Source: Cohnella ginsengisoli
GTDB lineage: Bacteria; Bacillota; Bacilli; Paenibacillales; Paenibacillaceae
Reading direction: 5' to 3'
DNA: 64,000 bases
NCBI RefSeq assembly: GCF_029525555.1
Contig: NZ_JAPDHZ010000002.1
Coordinates: 657,868 to 721,867, forward strand
Shown here: one piece after another, positions 9,938-18,964 of the stretch
Layout: each line of letters begins with the position of its first letter
Position numbering within the stretch: the stretch's first letter is position 1
The notes under the pieces: model-generated
The model's database searches: none
Told to the model about the DNA's origin: nothing
The model's input: only the letters and a program-made list of their open reading frames with translations
Position numbers and translations under genes: made by a program

Positions 9938-10546
9938 TCATACGCCTCGCAGCCAAGCCGCCGCGGCTTCGACTTCGGTCCTCGACAGCTGATGCCCGCC
10001 GTTCTCCCAATGCGCCTCGACTGCCGCGCCGGCAGCGCCAAGCGCCGCCGCGAGCTCTTCGCTCTCGGCCATCGTGCAGAGCGGATCGTTGCGTCCCGCC
10101 CCGATGAAGACCGGCACGCCGGACAGATCGGGAAGCTCGACGCCTCTGCGCGGCACCATCGGATGGAAGAGCACGGCCCCTTTGAGCGCATCCTGGTGAT
10201 GATACAAGAGGCTGGCCGCGATATTGGCGCCGTTGGAATAGCCGACCGCGACGACGTTATGCCTGTCGAAGCCGTACTTGTCCGCGCTCTCGTCGACGAA
10301 GGCGTTCAGCTCCGCCGTCCGCGCGATCAGGTCCGCTTCGTCGAATACGCCCTCGGCAATGCGCCGGAAAAAGCGAGCCATGCCGCGTTCGGATACGTTG
10401 CCCCTCACGCCAAGCAGCGCGGATTCCGGATTCAGCATGCGGCCGACGCCGACCAAATCGCGCTCCGAGCCTCCCGTTCCGTGAAGCAGAAGCAGCGTAG
10501 GCGCGTTCGGGCTTGTGCCCGGTTCGAAAATATGGATCATGGACAT
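9938..10546 (-). CDS. mhqD: Alpha/beta hydrolase, MhqD-type carboxylesterase
   Basis: A 202-aa cytoplasmic alpha/beta hydrolase of the phospholipase/carboxylesterase family. Visible motifs are LLLLHGTGG (oxyanion region), VGYSNGANIA (nucleophile Ser in G-x-S-x-G), GRNDPLC (acid Asp) and ENGGHQL (catalytic His). It lies 41 bp downstream of the MhqO-like dioxygenase gene, the same pairing as in the Bacillus mhq regulon, where these proteins act in methylhydroquinone/catechol stress. The identification as MhqD rests on that neighbourhood. ATG 10546 is preceded by AAGGAGGA. Confidence 0.78.
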   Translation of the reverse strand: MSMIHIFEPGTSPNAPTLLLLHGTGGSERDLVGVGRMLNPESALLGVRGNVSERGMARFFRRIAEGVFDEADLIARTAELNAFVDESADKYGFDRHNVVAVGYSNGANIAASLLYHHQDALKGAVLFHPMVPRRGVELPDLSGVPVFIGAGRNDPLCTMAESEELAAALGAAGAAVEAHWENGGHQLSRTEVEAAAAWLRGV

Positions 10547-10587
10547 GGGATTCTCCTCCTTTTTTTATACATGCAGGTTTCGCGGGG

Positions 10588-11553
10588 TTAGATTGGCTTC
10601 AATCCAGCCTCAATGCGCTCGCGCTTCGGTTCCAAGAACGGCGGCAGGGCGAGCCGCTCGCCAAGCCGGTCAAGCGGCTCGTCGGTGTCGAAGCCCGGAC
10701 CGTCGGTCGCCAGCTCGAACAGGATGCCGTTCGGCTCTCTGAAGTAGAGCGACTTGAAATAAAAGCGGTCGACATAACCCGAGTTGACGAGACCCGCAGA
10801 CGAGATCTTCCCGATCCAAGCGCGCAGCTCTGCCTCGTCCTCTACGCGGAAGGCCACGTGATGCACAGCGCCGATGCCTTGGCGCTCCTGCTGCAGATCG
10901 TCGCGCTCCTCCAGGTGCACCTCCGACCCGCTGCCGCCCTCTCCCGTCTCGAACACGACGATATCGGGCTGGCCTGCGGCCTCCGAAGCATACTGCCCTT
11001 TCTTTCTATAGCCCATCAGCTCCGTCAATACTCGCTCGGTAGGTGCCGCGCGGACAACCGTTAGCCGTACGGGGCCGAGTCCGACGATGCCGAATTCCGC
11101 AGGCACTTCGCTCTTGCCCAAGGCTTGCCCCCGGCCACGCCGGCATCGCGCTCGTCGGACACGAGGATGAGCCGCTGACCTTCGGGATCGCGGAAGGCAA
11201 GCGTCAAGCGACCGCCGCGTTCTGCGATCTCGTCCTGATCGACCTCGAATTGCGTAAAACGATGCTGCCAATAGGCCAACGCCGCGTCGCCGGGCACACG
11301 CAGCGAAGTCGCGGAGATGCTGCTCGTCCCCGGCCGGCTTCGCCAAGCGGCGGGAAATTCAAAAAACGTCAGCTCCGTGCCCGGATTCCCGCGCTCGTCC
11401 CCGTAAAACAGATGATAAACGGACGTATCGTCCTGGTTCACCGTCTTTTTTGACCAGCCGCATCCCGAGCGTCTTCGTATAAAAATCGACGTTGCCCGCA
11501 GCCGTGCCCGTAATGGCCGATACGTGATGAATGCCTTTAAGCTTGAGCTCCAT
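10588..11553 (-). CDS. mhqO: Ring-cleaving dioxygenase, MhqO type
   Basis: A two-module VOC dioxygenase of ~321 aa: [11 protein letters not shown] at the N-terminus, [24 protein letters not shown], then the second module [10 protein letters not shown] and [25 protein letters not shown]. The His/His/Glu iron ligands typical of the family are in place. Two frame breaks separate it into three readings: a run of A/T near 11442 (one extra base before the DDTSVYH segment), and a G/C run near 11131-11135 (one base missing). Expected to open the ring of hydroquinones or catechols. The second gene of the mhqR operon; ATG 11553 was chosen over 11562 by comparison with family starts. Confidence 0.85.
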
Positions 11554-11625
11554 CGTTTTCAACCCCCAAGTGTAAATTAGTCTCAGCGCGGTTCGTCGAC
11601 CTGACTTAGCCTTAACGAAATGCGG

Positions 11626-12075
11626 CTAGTCCGCCCCCCCCCCCTTGCCGAGCAGCTTCAGCAGCCGAATCGCCTCTTGCTGTTCTTCTTCGGTCAATAC
11701 GTCCATCATGCCCTGAATTTTATTGGCGTGCTTGGGGAAAATGTCGTCGAAAAACGCCGTCCCTTTTTCCGTCAGCTCCGCGAACACGACCCGACGGTCT
11801 TCCCGGCTCAGCACCCGGCGGATCAGCTCCTTGTCCTCCAGCTTATCGATGTTGTAGGTCATCGTGCCGCTCGTCAGCAGCATCTTGCCCGCGATCTGCT
11901 GGATCGGCGTCCTCCCTTTGGCATACAGCACCTCCATGATGCCGAACTCCGAGGGACTGAGACCTTGCTCGCGCATGTCCCGCATCGCTTGGTCCATAAG
12001 GCTTCGATACGCCTTCGACAGCACGACGAACAGCTTCAGCGATATATCTCGATTCGAGGCGTTAGAATCCGACAT
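11626..12075 (-). CDS. mhqR: MarR family quinone-sensing repressor, MhqR type
   Basis: A 149-aa winged-helix regulator of the MarR family. Residues 45-100 hold the helix-turn-helix and wing: GLSPSEFGIMEVLY, TPIQQIAGKMLLTSGTMTYNIDKLE and RRVLSREDRRVV. It heads the operon with the MhqO-like dioxygenase and the esterase, as MhqR does in Bacillus. An 18-bp palindrome of the MhqR box type covers its own -10 region, consistent with autorepression relieved by quinones or electrophiles. The C-terminal codons sit on an 11-base C/G run (11634-11644), so the final residues are uncertain. Confidence 0.82.
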   Translation of the reverse strand: MSDSNASNRDISLKLFVVLSKAYRSLMDQAMRDMREQGLSPSEFGIMEVLYAKGRTPIQQIAGKMLLTSGTMTYNIDKLEDKELIRRVLSREDRRVVFAELTEKGTAFFDDIFPKHANKIQGMMDVLTEEEQQEAIRLLKLLGKGGGAD

Positions 12076-12112
12076 GCTCGATCACTCCGATTCACTTTAT
12101 CTCAATATCATT

Positions 12113-12153
12113 TATCTTAAATTAAAGATATCATGACGAACGACCGATGTCAA
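12113..12153 (-). promoter_or_regulatory. mhqR promoter with overlapping MhqR-type operator
   Basis: On the minus strand, TTGACA (12153-12148), a 17-base spacer and TATCTT (12130-12125) as -10. The -10 is the left arm of the perfect palindrome TATCTT-TAATTT-AAGATA (12113-12130), which resembles the Bacillus MhqR box TATCTC-N5/6-GAGATA. A further TATCTC half-site lies at 12098-12103. Confidence 0.7.
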
Positions 12154-12345
12154 CCTCGAGCCGGCCTCCCATCAATGTGGCATACATTGATTCAGACAAG
12201 CACTTCTGGTAGTATATAAAAGAATAAAACACGCCGAAAATCAAATAACCCCTTCCCTAATTGGAAAGAGGTGGAGGCCGCGTCAAGCGCCAACTTGACC
12301 GTCTCGGTTATTCGATGCTCGGCTCGCGAAAGCGGGGTGAACAAC

Positions 12346-12498
12346 ATGGCAAAGGACGTTCGCTGCGAAGTCAATTCGTGCCGCTTCTGGGCAGAAGAGA
12401 ACCATTGCAAAGCGGAAAGCATTTTCGTCACGATGCACAGCCGCAAGGAGCCTTCCAAGTCCGAAGAGACGGACTGTGGTACTTTCGAAGTGAAGTAA
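12346..12498 (+). CDS. DUF1540 domain protein
   Basis: A 50-aa protein with the DUF1540 cysteine pattern: VRCEVNSCRFWAEENHCKAE, then DCGTFE near the end (four Cys in all). The family is common in endospore formers and is presumed metal-binding; its function is unknown. ATG 12346 follows GGGGTGAAC; the longer upstream frame has no matching residues. A Fur-box promoter lies downstream on the opposite strand and would transcribe an antisense RNA across this gene. Confidence 0.78.
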   Translation: MAKDVRCEVNSCRFWAEENHCKAESIFVTMHSRKEPSKSEETDCGTFEVK

Positions 12499-12517
12499 GC
12501 TTATAAATGCGTTCGAG

Positions 12518-12550
12518 GAGAAGGAACTTCGCCGGTTCCTTCTTTTCTTT
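12518..12550 (+). terminator. Terminator of the DUF1540 gene
   Basis: GAAGGAAC and GTTCCTTC form the stem around TTCGCCG, followed by TTTTCTTTTTT. Only the plus strand has the T tract. Confidence 0.75.
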
Positions 12551-12555
12551 TTTGA

Positions 12556-12584
12556 ATTATAACAGGGCTGATAATGATTATCAA
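12556..12584 (-). promoter_or_regulatory. Fur-box promoter reading antisense to the DUF1540 gene
   Basis: TGATAATGATTATCA (12569-12583) is a perfect 7-1-7 Fur palindrome. It sits inside the spacer of a near-consensus minus-strand promoter: TTGATA (12584-12579), 17 bases, TATAAT (12561-12556). Predicted start near 12549. No open reading frame with a ribosome site follows on that strand before the mhqR promoter. Confidence 0.65.
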
Positions 12585-12612
12585 GCTTAAATCGCGCATT
12601 TGGTCGAATCGT

Positions 12613-13419
12613 TCACAACATCTCTAAAATGAGTCCGGCCGTTTCCTCGATCGCCCGCTCCGTCACGTCGATGACCGGACACTGCAGACGGTCCATAATC
12701 TTTCCCGCGAATTCAATCTCTTGGCGAATTCGGTCCGGCGACGCATAATGCGCTTGACTAGGCAAGCCGAGCGCCTTAAGCCGCTCCGAACGGATGCGCG
12801 TGAGCCGCTCGGGATCCATCGTCAAGCCGATCAAGAGGCGGTCCTTCCCTTTCATGAACAGCTCTTCCGGCGGTTTGACCTCGATCGTCAACGGGTAATT
12901 GGCCGTCCGGATGCCTTTGTGCGCCAGGTAGATGCTAAGCGGCGTCTTGGACGTCCGCGACACGCCGACGAGCACGACCTGCGCCTTGAGCAGGCCGCGC
13001 GGATCCTTGCCGTCGTCGTATTTGACGGCGAATTCGATCGCTTCGATCTTGCGAAAATAAGATTCGTCCATCTCGTGCAGCAATCCGGGCTGATACTTCG
13101 GCGCATCGTTAAACGTATCGATGAACGCCTGCATCATCGGACCCATGACGTCGACGGCGCGAATGCCGAGCCTAAGCGCCTCTTCGCGCATCGTATCCCG
13201 AAGTTCGGGCTGCACGAGCGTATAGGCGATGAGCACGCGCCCGCCGACCGCTTCCTTCAATATGGCCTTCACCTCGTCTTCGGTCTTGATATGACCGAAG
13301 CGCCGAATGACCGCCTTATCCGTCGCGAATTGGCGCAGCGTCGCTCTCGCGACCGCTTCGGCCGTATCCCCGAGTGCATCCGAGCACACGAATATCGTAT
13401 GCTCCGCATGGTCAGCCAT
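12613..13419 (-). CDS. yqfL: PPDK/PEP-synthase regulatory kinase-phosphorylase
   Basis: A 268-aa member of the PPSR family, bifunctional enzymes that phosphorylate (with ADP) and dephosphorylate a Thr near the catalytic His of pyruvate phosphate dikinase or PEP synthase. The start HTIFVCSDALGDTAEAVARA and the P-loop GVSRTSKTPLSIYLA are diagnostic. It starts 23 bp after ccpN on the same strand, the order known from Bacillus subtilis (ccpN-yqfL), where YqfL modulates CcpN activity. Together with upstream glpX this makes a gluconeogenesis-control cluster. Confidence 0.92.
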   Translation of the reverse strand: MADHAEHTIFVCSDALGDTAEAVARATLRQFATDKAVIRRFGHIKTEDEVKAILKEAVGGRVLIAYTLVQPELRDTMREEALRLGIRAVDVMGPMMQAFIDTFNDAPKYQPGLLHEMDESYFRKIEAIEFAVKYDDGKDPRGLLKAQVVLVGVSRTSKTPLSIYLAHKGIRTANYPLTIEVKPPEELFMKGKDRLLIGLTMDPERLTRIRSERLKALGLPSQAHYASPDRIRQEIEFAGKIMDRLQCPVIDVTERAIEETAGLILEML

Positions 13420-13442
13420 CTCGTCTCCTCCATCCTAGCCTT

Positions 13443-14091
13443 CTATGTAATCTCCGTCAGATCGACCAGCGCCTGCGTCATCGTCGTCTTGGACACCCTG
13501 CCCACGACCTCGAGCGGCGTCCGGCGTCCGGCGCCGTCTTCGCCCGCGGGCCGCACGACCGGCATCCCGCCGATCTGGTGGTGCAGCAGCTTTTTCGCGG
13601 CGTCCCAGAGCGAGTCCTCCGGCGTCACCGTGACGATCCTCGGAAAACGGGTCATCACCATGCTCACCGGGATCGAAGCCGCATTCGGATTGCCTAGCGT
13701 CACCTTCAGCAGATCCTTGATGGTGACAAGTCCCGCGAGATAGCCGTCGCCGTCCGTCACCGACAGAATGCCCGTATTTTCCACGAACAGCGAGATGACC
13801 GCGTCGTTCACGCTTGCCGTCTCCTGGATGACGACCGGCCTGCTCATCATGTCCTTCACCTTCAGCGCGACCAGCCGGTCCCTCGCCCGGCCGTCGGGAG
13901 AAAGCTGGCGACCGGGAAAATAACCGACCTTCGGCTTGGCGTCGATCAGCCCGAGCATCACAAGCACGGATAAGTCCGACCGGATGGTCGGACGGCTGAT
14001 GCCCAGCGATTCGGCGATCTGATCCCCCCGTGATCGGAGCATGGCTCCGCACGCGCTCGATAATGGCAAGCTGTCTTGGCGTGAGTTCGAT
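13443..14091 (-). CDS. ccpN: CcpN-type regulator (HTH plus two CBS domains)
   Basis: Repressor of gluconeogenic genes in glycolytic conditions. An N-terminal winged helix (PITGDQIAESLGISRPTIRSDL) is followed by paired CBS domains at about residues 80-200 (MMSRPVVIQETASVNDA and VMTRFPRIVTVTPEDS). About 215 aa. The frame breaks in a run of six G (~14023-14028); five G restore PITGDQIAES. The family start MSTIEL corresponds to (A)GCACC(A)ATCGAACTC near 14091, but no ATG/GTG/TTG is in frame there. A second small error, or a start at GTG 14052 that would cut the HTH, are the options. Lies between glpX and yqfL, same strand. Confidence 0.85.
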
Positions 14092-14209
14092 TGGTGCTCC
14101 CTCCCGGCTTTCCTAACTATTGCGAGAGCTTCTCCCATTGTGCCTTTGCCCCCGTCGGCTTCCGTCAAGGCCTTTTCGGAGCGAAGCTATGAATAGTGTA
14201 CAGGATTGA

Positions 14210-15225
14210 TTAATAAGCCGCAATATTAGGCATTAGAGACGATTCCGCGGCGCGCGCCGACAAATCGAGCAGGAGCGGCTTGCTCGGCAGATGATGGAGC
14301 GAGCGGATATGCCGGATCGTTCGCGTCTTCGCCCGCATGACGATCGAATGCGTCTCCGCCCGGTCGCCCGGCAAGTACCGCACGCCGCCCATGAATTCGC
14401 CCGGCGTGACGCCGGTCGCGGCGAAGATGACATCCCCCGTGCCGACCATGTCGTCCATCGTCAGCACCTTCTCCGGGTCGGACAGCCCCATCTCGAGGCA
14501 GCGGTCGTATTCGCGCCGGTCAGCCGGCATCAGACGACCCTGAATCTCGCCGCCCAGGCAGCGCAGCGCAGCGGCGGCCAGCACGCCCTCGGGCGCGCCG
14601 CCCGAGCCGACGTACAGATCGATGCCGGCTTCCGGAAAGAGGGTGCCAGCGCGCCGGCGACGTCCCCGTCGGAGAGGAACTTGATGCGCACGCCGACCTC
14701 TCGCAGCGTCCGCACGATATGCGCGTGCCGATCGCGATCGAGCAGCATGACCGTCAGTTCCCGGACGGGCTTGCCGAGATGCTCGGCCGCCGTATGCAGC
14801 GTCTTCTCCAGCGGGTCGGACAGGCTCACCTTGCCTGCGAGCTCGGGCCCGACCGCCAGCTTTTCCATATACATGTCCGGCGCATGCAGCAGGCTGCCCT
14901 TGCCGGCCACGGCGATGACCGACATCGCGTTGTTCAGCCCGCGGGCCACGATCTCGGTGCCTTCGAGCGGATCGACCGCGACGTCTACCTCGGGTCCTTG
15001 CGCGCTCCCGACGGCTTCGCCGATATACAGCATCGGAGCTTCGTCCATCTCCCCTTCGCCGATCACGACCGTGCCTCTTACCGATACCGAGTCGAACATC
15101 GCGCGCATGGCGGACGTCGCCGCGCCGTCTGCGTGATGCTTGTCCCCTCTGCCCATCCATGGCGCGGACGCCAGCGCGGCCAGCTCCGTTACCCGTACGA
15201 TCTCAAGCGCCAGCTCTCTCTCCAT
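14210..15225 (-). CDS. glpX: Class II fructose-1,6-bisphosphatase
   Basis: Converts fructose-1,6-bisphosphate to fructose-6-phosphate in gluconeogenesis. About 338 aa. Motifs of the GlpX family are [23 protein letters not shown], the metal/substrate site DPLEGTE, and [19 protein letters not shown], with a C-terminal [11 protein letters not shown]. The frame breaks near 14648 (a C run on the minus strand seems one base short: [12 protein letters not shown] is restored by adding one). ATG 15225 has GGAGG upstream. Its promoter region holds an inverted repeat. It is followed on the same strand by ccpN, whose product controls gluconeogenesis. Confidence 0.9.
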
Positions 15226-15251
15226 AATCCCAGCCTCCGACTTCTATTGGT

Positions 15252-15275
15252 GTGTATTTTTTATATATAATACAC
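15252..15275. promoter_or_regulatory. Inverted repeat in the glpX promoter region
   Basis: GTGTATT (15252-15258) and AATACAC (15269-15275) are perfect inverted arms around a 10-base AT-rich core, 27-50 bp upstream of the glpX start. It is an operator candidate; the regulator is unknown. CcpN is a natural guess because its gene is adjacent, but the match to the CcpN box is only partial. Confidence 0.45.
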
Positions 15276-15313
15276 TCTAATAAATAAATAGTGCAACATA
15301 AATAGCCGTAAAC

Positions 15314-15346
15314 ATAAAAAAAAGTGCAGCAGGCTGCACTTTTCTC
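15314..15346 (-). terminator. Terminator of the beta-helix gene
   Basis: AGTGCAGC/GCTGCACT stem (15323-15340). On the minus strand it runs into nine U. Confidence 0.8.
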
Positions 15347-15364
15347 CTTAATATTGTGGATGAT

Positions 15365-18300
15365 TCAAGTTCCCATGCCGTAATCCGGCGATCCGTAAAC
15401 CTCGACTTCCGCGTAATGCTGCGAAGGGTTATTCTCGTTCCCGTTCGCCCACAAGCGGACGTACCTGGCCGTCGTCAACGGAAAGTTAACCGTTTTGCCG
15501 TTGGCGTTGTCCTTATACAACGCGTCCGTACCTACGCCCTGCCCGGACCGATTGTTGGTATCGTTGTTGAATACGGTCGTCGTTGCGGATGCCGGGAAAG
15601 AAGGATCGTCTGACAACTGAATAATGACGTCGTAATAGGTCCGGTCAAAAGGGATAAAGTGCCAGACCTTCACCTGATCGAGCCTATACTTCTGCCCAAG
15701 GTCGAGCTGGATCCATTCCGGGTGGGAGGGTCCGCCTACCGGACCGTCCTGATTGGCGAACGGACCGCTTTTGTCGCCGTCCGTGATCCTGAATACGTTC
15801 CCTACGGTTTTGCTGAAGGTGATCTTAGAATCGCTCAGTTTAAATGCCACGTTTTTGTAGCCCTGCCGCGGCGCTGTCGGCGTGACCGCCGGCACGCCGT
15901 AGGCTTCGACTTCCGTATAATGCTGCGAATCGTACTTGTCGCTTCCGTTCGACCATAAGCGGATATACCGGGCATTGGTCTTCGGGAACGTGATTGCCTT
16001 GCCGTCCGCGGTCTCGGCATAAGCGGCATCGGTCCCGGCTCCTTGGCCCGAATGGTTGTTGGCATCGTTATTGAAGACGGTCGTCTTATTCGTAAAGTCC
16101 GATTGGTTGGACAACTGCACGACGACGTCGCGGTAAGTGCGGATGTCCGTCGGCGTATAAAAATGCAGCAAGTTGATCTTATCCAGTTCGTAGCTGCGGC
16201 CCAGATCGATTTTCACCCATTGCGGCCCGGTATCGTCCATATTGGAAAAGGCCGTCTTGGACCCGTCGGTCAGCCGTTCGGGGAAACCGAGCGCGCCGCT
16301 CGCCGTGATCGTCGTCTTGCCGGCCGCTTGATTCTTATACACGCCGGGATTAAAATCCGCCGTCTCGAACAGGCCCGTGTCGTCCGCATAAGCCGTGCCT
16401 GTCGCTCCTGCCGCCCGCCAGATACGCACTCTCGCGGAGGTATCCGTCGCGCCGGTCGTGAACTCGATTTCCTTGCGCACGTACTGGTTCGCCGTCCCTT
16501 GCGAGACGTCGATGGCCGCGCCGCCGTAATTAAGCACGCCTACATTAATGGGCTGACCGCCCGTATCGGTGTACACCCACGCGACGAACTTATACTTGGT
16601 ATTCGGAGCTAGACCCGTCACCAGCTGCTCGACGCCCCCGCCTGCTCCCAGCTTCAGACGCGTCCGCACGCCGCGCTTGCGGAAGTCCGAATTGACGTAC
16701 GTACTCTCGATATTGCTATCGGTTGCCGTAGCGGTAGACGGCGAGGTCGTCCACGGCGTCCAGCCCTCCAGATTTTTCTCGAAGCCGCTGTTATTGACCC
16801 GGTTCATGTAGGCCGTCGAGACGGGAACGTACGACGAAGGCGCCGTCGAGGACATCCCGGCCGTCCAGTCCGCTCCGCCATACTCGTAAGCCCCGGCGTC
16901 CGGCGCGGCGTCGATATAACCTTCCGTGATGCCCGGGATGAACGCACCCATGTTAACGGCCGTCGAATCGATATTCAGCCGGAAATTGCCGTTCGCGGCG
17001 TTCGCGAAGTTGAGTCCTTCGCCCGTAATGATGTTAAAGCCCCTGGCCACGTCATCCGTGAGGGATACCGGATCGGCGAGAATATTGTTGAATACGCGCG
17101 TTCCGTACAGCTCGTTCTTATAGGGGCTGGTCGAATCGCCGCCGTAGCCGATGCTGGCTTCCGGGTTGTTCACGATCGTATTGTTGTAGATCAGCTTGTA
17201 GTTGCCCGGCGTGTTCATCTGGATGCCCACGTCGTTTTTATAGATGACGTTGTGGTGCGCGACGACGTTCTCGGTGTAGTTATCGAAATAAAGCCCGACT
17301 CGCATCTGATTCTCTTCATTAGCTTGAACAGGATCGTGAACGGCATCGTGAATCAGATTGTGGTGAATGTTGCTGTTGCCGAGATCCGTGCCCCACGCAT
17401 AGATCAGGGCCCCGTCCCGGGACAGCCACATGCCGTTCGAGATGTCGTTGTAGGAAATCTCGGCGACGCCATTGTTCCAGTAGATAATATAGCGGCCGGA
17501 GTTTTCCATCTTGTTGCTGCTGATGAGGTTTTTCGTGCCGCTAGACAGCTTGAGCAGCGGATCGTAGGAGGCCATATAGCTGCCGTCGTGAATGTAGTTG
17601 TTGACGATCCGGTTGTTGCTGCCGTCGATGTTAACCAGCGTACCGGACGAATAAGCGATCGTGCTGTTCTTGATCACGTTATTGTCGCCGGCGATCGCGA
17701 TGCCGCCGTTCAACTGGTCCTGGTTCGACGTATTTTGGGAATAGTTCGAGAAGTATACGTACTCGGCCTTCACGCCGTCCAGCAAGTCGTTGTTCGAGCC
17801 GTTCATCGTGATGTTGGCCGCGAACGTCTGGATGCCAGCCAGCTGAATGTAGTTTTTGCCGTTCAGATTAAAGGCGGTTTTGCGCTTTTTGACTTCTACG
17901 TTCGTCGGCGCTCCCCCGCCCGGCGCCCACAAATACACCTTGCTGGCGGCTGTGTCGACGTACCACTCGTTAGGCGCGTCCAGGGCTGCGAGGATGCCGC
18001 TGAGGAAATAAGTGCTGCCCGTCTTCGGATACAAAGCCGGGTAATCGCCGTTAATCGTGGCATAAGTCAGAATGCCGTGCGTGGCGTCGTAGCTGTTCAC
18101 TTGGCTGGTCATGCCCTGGTAAGCATTGCCGCCGCGCACCCAGATTTTGGCGCCGTTCCAGTTCACGCCGGTGGCGATCAGTTCGTTATCCGTAATTTGA
18201 TTTTGTTGGCCCTGCTCGGCAACCGCTGCGTGATCTTTCAATTCGGACAGGTTGTAGGCGCCGATATTCGGCCAACGCGCCTCCCAAAGCGGCGTGACGG

Positions 18301-18730
18301 TCGCGCCGTTTTTAATGAACAGCTGATTTTCGTTGGACGGGAGCGTCCCGGTAAAATTCGCCACGTAAATATTGCCGCTGTGCACGCTCCACCCGCTAAG
18401 CGGCTCGGTGCCGCTCACGACGACCGTCGCGCCGGCGGCCGCCTCGTACCGGATCGGCGCGGTCGAAGTGCCCGAGTTCGCAGGCGTGACCGTCTCCCGG
18501 TACGTGCCCGACTCGATGACGCACGTATCGCCTCCCGTCATGACCGCGGCGCACTGGCCGATGTTCTTGAACGGCGTGGTCGTGCCGTTGCCCGTCAGAC
18601 TGCCTGAAGCTGCCGATACGTGGTACGTCGTCGCCGCGCTCGCGCCTGGCGGGGGCAAGAACCCTACCGCGAGCGCCAACACGCTTGCCATGCCGAGCGT
18701 GCGAACCCAAATGGATCGAACCGACATCAT
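15365..18730 (-). CDS. Secreted right-handed beta-helix protein with F5/8-type C-terminal domains
   Basis: A 1121-aa exported protein. A signal peptide ends near ASAA (~residue 32). Residues 35-620 carry parallel beta-helix features: asparagine ladders, NSTIAYSSG, NRIVNNYIHDGS, and HHNVIYKNDVGI, as in polysaccharide lyases and hydrolases. A carbohydrate-binding-like domain follows (NNSGFEKNLEGW…). The C-terminal ~290 aa are two diverged copies of one domain (QWVKIDLGRSYELDKI / EWIQLDLGQKYRLDQV; TTVFNNDANNHSGQG / TTVFNNDTNNRSGQG; ARYIRLW / ARYVRLW), of the discoidin/F5-8 type. Start at the paired ATG 18730, behind GAGGAGG. It probably binds and degrades plant or microbial polysaccharide; catalytic residues could not be assigned. 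Confidence 0.75.
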   Translation of the reverse strand: MMSVRSIWVRTLGMASVLALAVGFLPPPGASAATTYHVSAASGSLTGNGTTTPFKNIGQCAAVMTGGDTCVIESGTYRETVTPANSGTSTAPIRYEAAAGATVVVSGTEPLSGWSVHSGNIYVANFTGTLPSNENQLFIKNGATVTPLWEARWPNIGAYNLSELKDHAAVAEQGQQNQITDNELIATGVNWNGAKIWVRGGNAYQGMTSQVNSYDATHGILTYATINGDYPALYPKTGSTYFLSGILAALDAPNEWYVDTAASKVYLWAPGGGAPTNVEVKKRKTAFNLNGKNYIQLAGIQTFAANITMNGSNNDLLDGVKAEYVYFSNYSQNTSNQDQLNGGIAIAGDNNVIKNSTIAYSSGTLVNIDGSNNRIVNNYIHDGSYMASYDPLLKLSSGTKNLISSNKMENSGRYIIYWNNGVAEISYNDISNGMWLSRDGALIYAWGTDLGNSNIHHNLIHDAVHDPVQANEENQMRVGLYFDNYTENVVAHHNVIYKNDVGIQMNTPGNYKLIYNNTIVNNPEASIGYGGDSTSPYKNELYGTRVFNNILADPVSLTDDVARGFNIITGEGLNFANAANGNFRLNIDSTAVNMGAFIPGITEGYIDAAPDAGAYEYGGADWTAGMSSTAPSSYVPVSTAYMNRVNNSGFEKNLEGWTPWTTSPSTATATDSNIESTYVNSDFRKRGVRTRLKLGAGGGVEQLVTGLAPNTKYKFVAWVYTDTGGQPINVGVLNYGGAAIDVSQGTANQYVRKEIEFTTGATDTSARVRIWRAAGATGTAYADDTGLFETADFNPGVYKNQAAGKTTITASGALGFPERLTDGSKTAFSNMDDTGPQWVKIDLGRSYELDKINLLHFYTPTDIRTYRDVVVQLSNQSDFTNKTTVFNNDANNHSGQGAGTDAAYAETADGKAITFPKTNARYIRLWSNGSDKYDSQHYTEVEAYGVPAVTPTAPRQGYKNVAFKLSDSKITFSKTVGNVFRITDGDKSGPFANQDGPVGGPSHPEWIQLDLGQKYRLDQVKVWHFIPFDRTYYDVIIQLSDDPSFPASATTTVFNNDTNNRSGQGVGTDALYKDNANGKTVNFPLTTARYVRLWANGNENNPSQHYAEVEVYGSPDYGMGT

Positions 18731-18791
18731 ACTGCCTCCTCTGGAATCGTTTTTTTGGACTACACTCAGAACATAGCAGGAACGCAAAGAA

Positions 18792-18818
18792 AGGAAAGTG
18801 CAAGATCTGCACTTTCCT
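18792..18818. repeat. Hairpin upstream of the beta-helix gene
   Basis: AGGAAAGTGCA (18792-18802) and TGCACTTTCCT (18808-18818) form a perfect 11-bp stem with a 5-base loop. It lies between nirD and the beta-helix gene. On the minus strand it is followed by TTCTTTG, so it may end nirBD transcription. Its AAAGTGCA/TGCACTTT core is the same as in the terminator at the other end of the beta-helix gene. Confidence 0.6.
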
Positions 18819-18964
18819 CCACGGAGGCGACGATCGCCGATTGCGAAATTTGAATCTATCCGTTGGACACTCGGGCCTCGCATACGGCTCAAGCCGCCGT
18901 TCATACCTATGAAGCAGGACGGTCATCCGGCCATCACGCAAGGGAAGCAGCCGGTCAAATAGCC

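Noticed and set aside
12192..12458. 88-residue minus-strand frame opposite the DUF1540 gene, downstream of the Fur promoter
   Set aside because: It has no ribosome site and mirrors the coding strand of the DUF1540 gene; the transcript, if real, is more likely non-coding.
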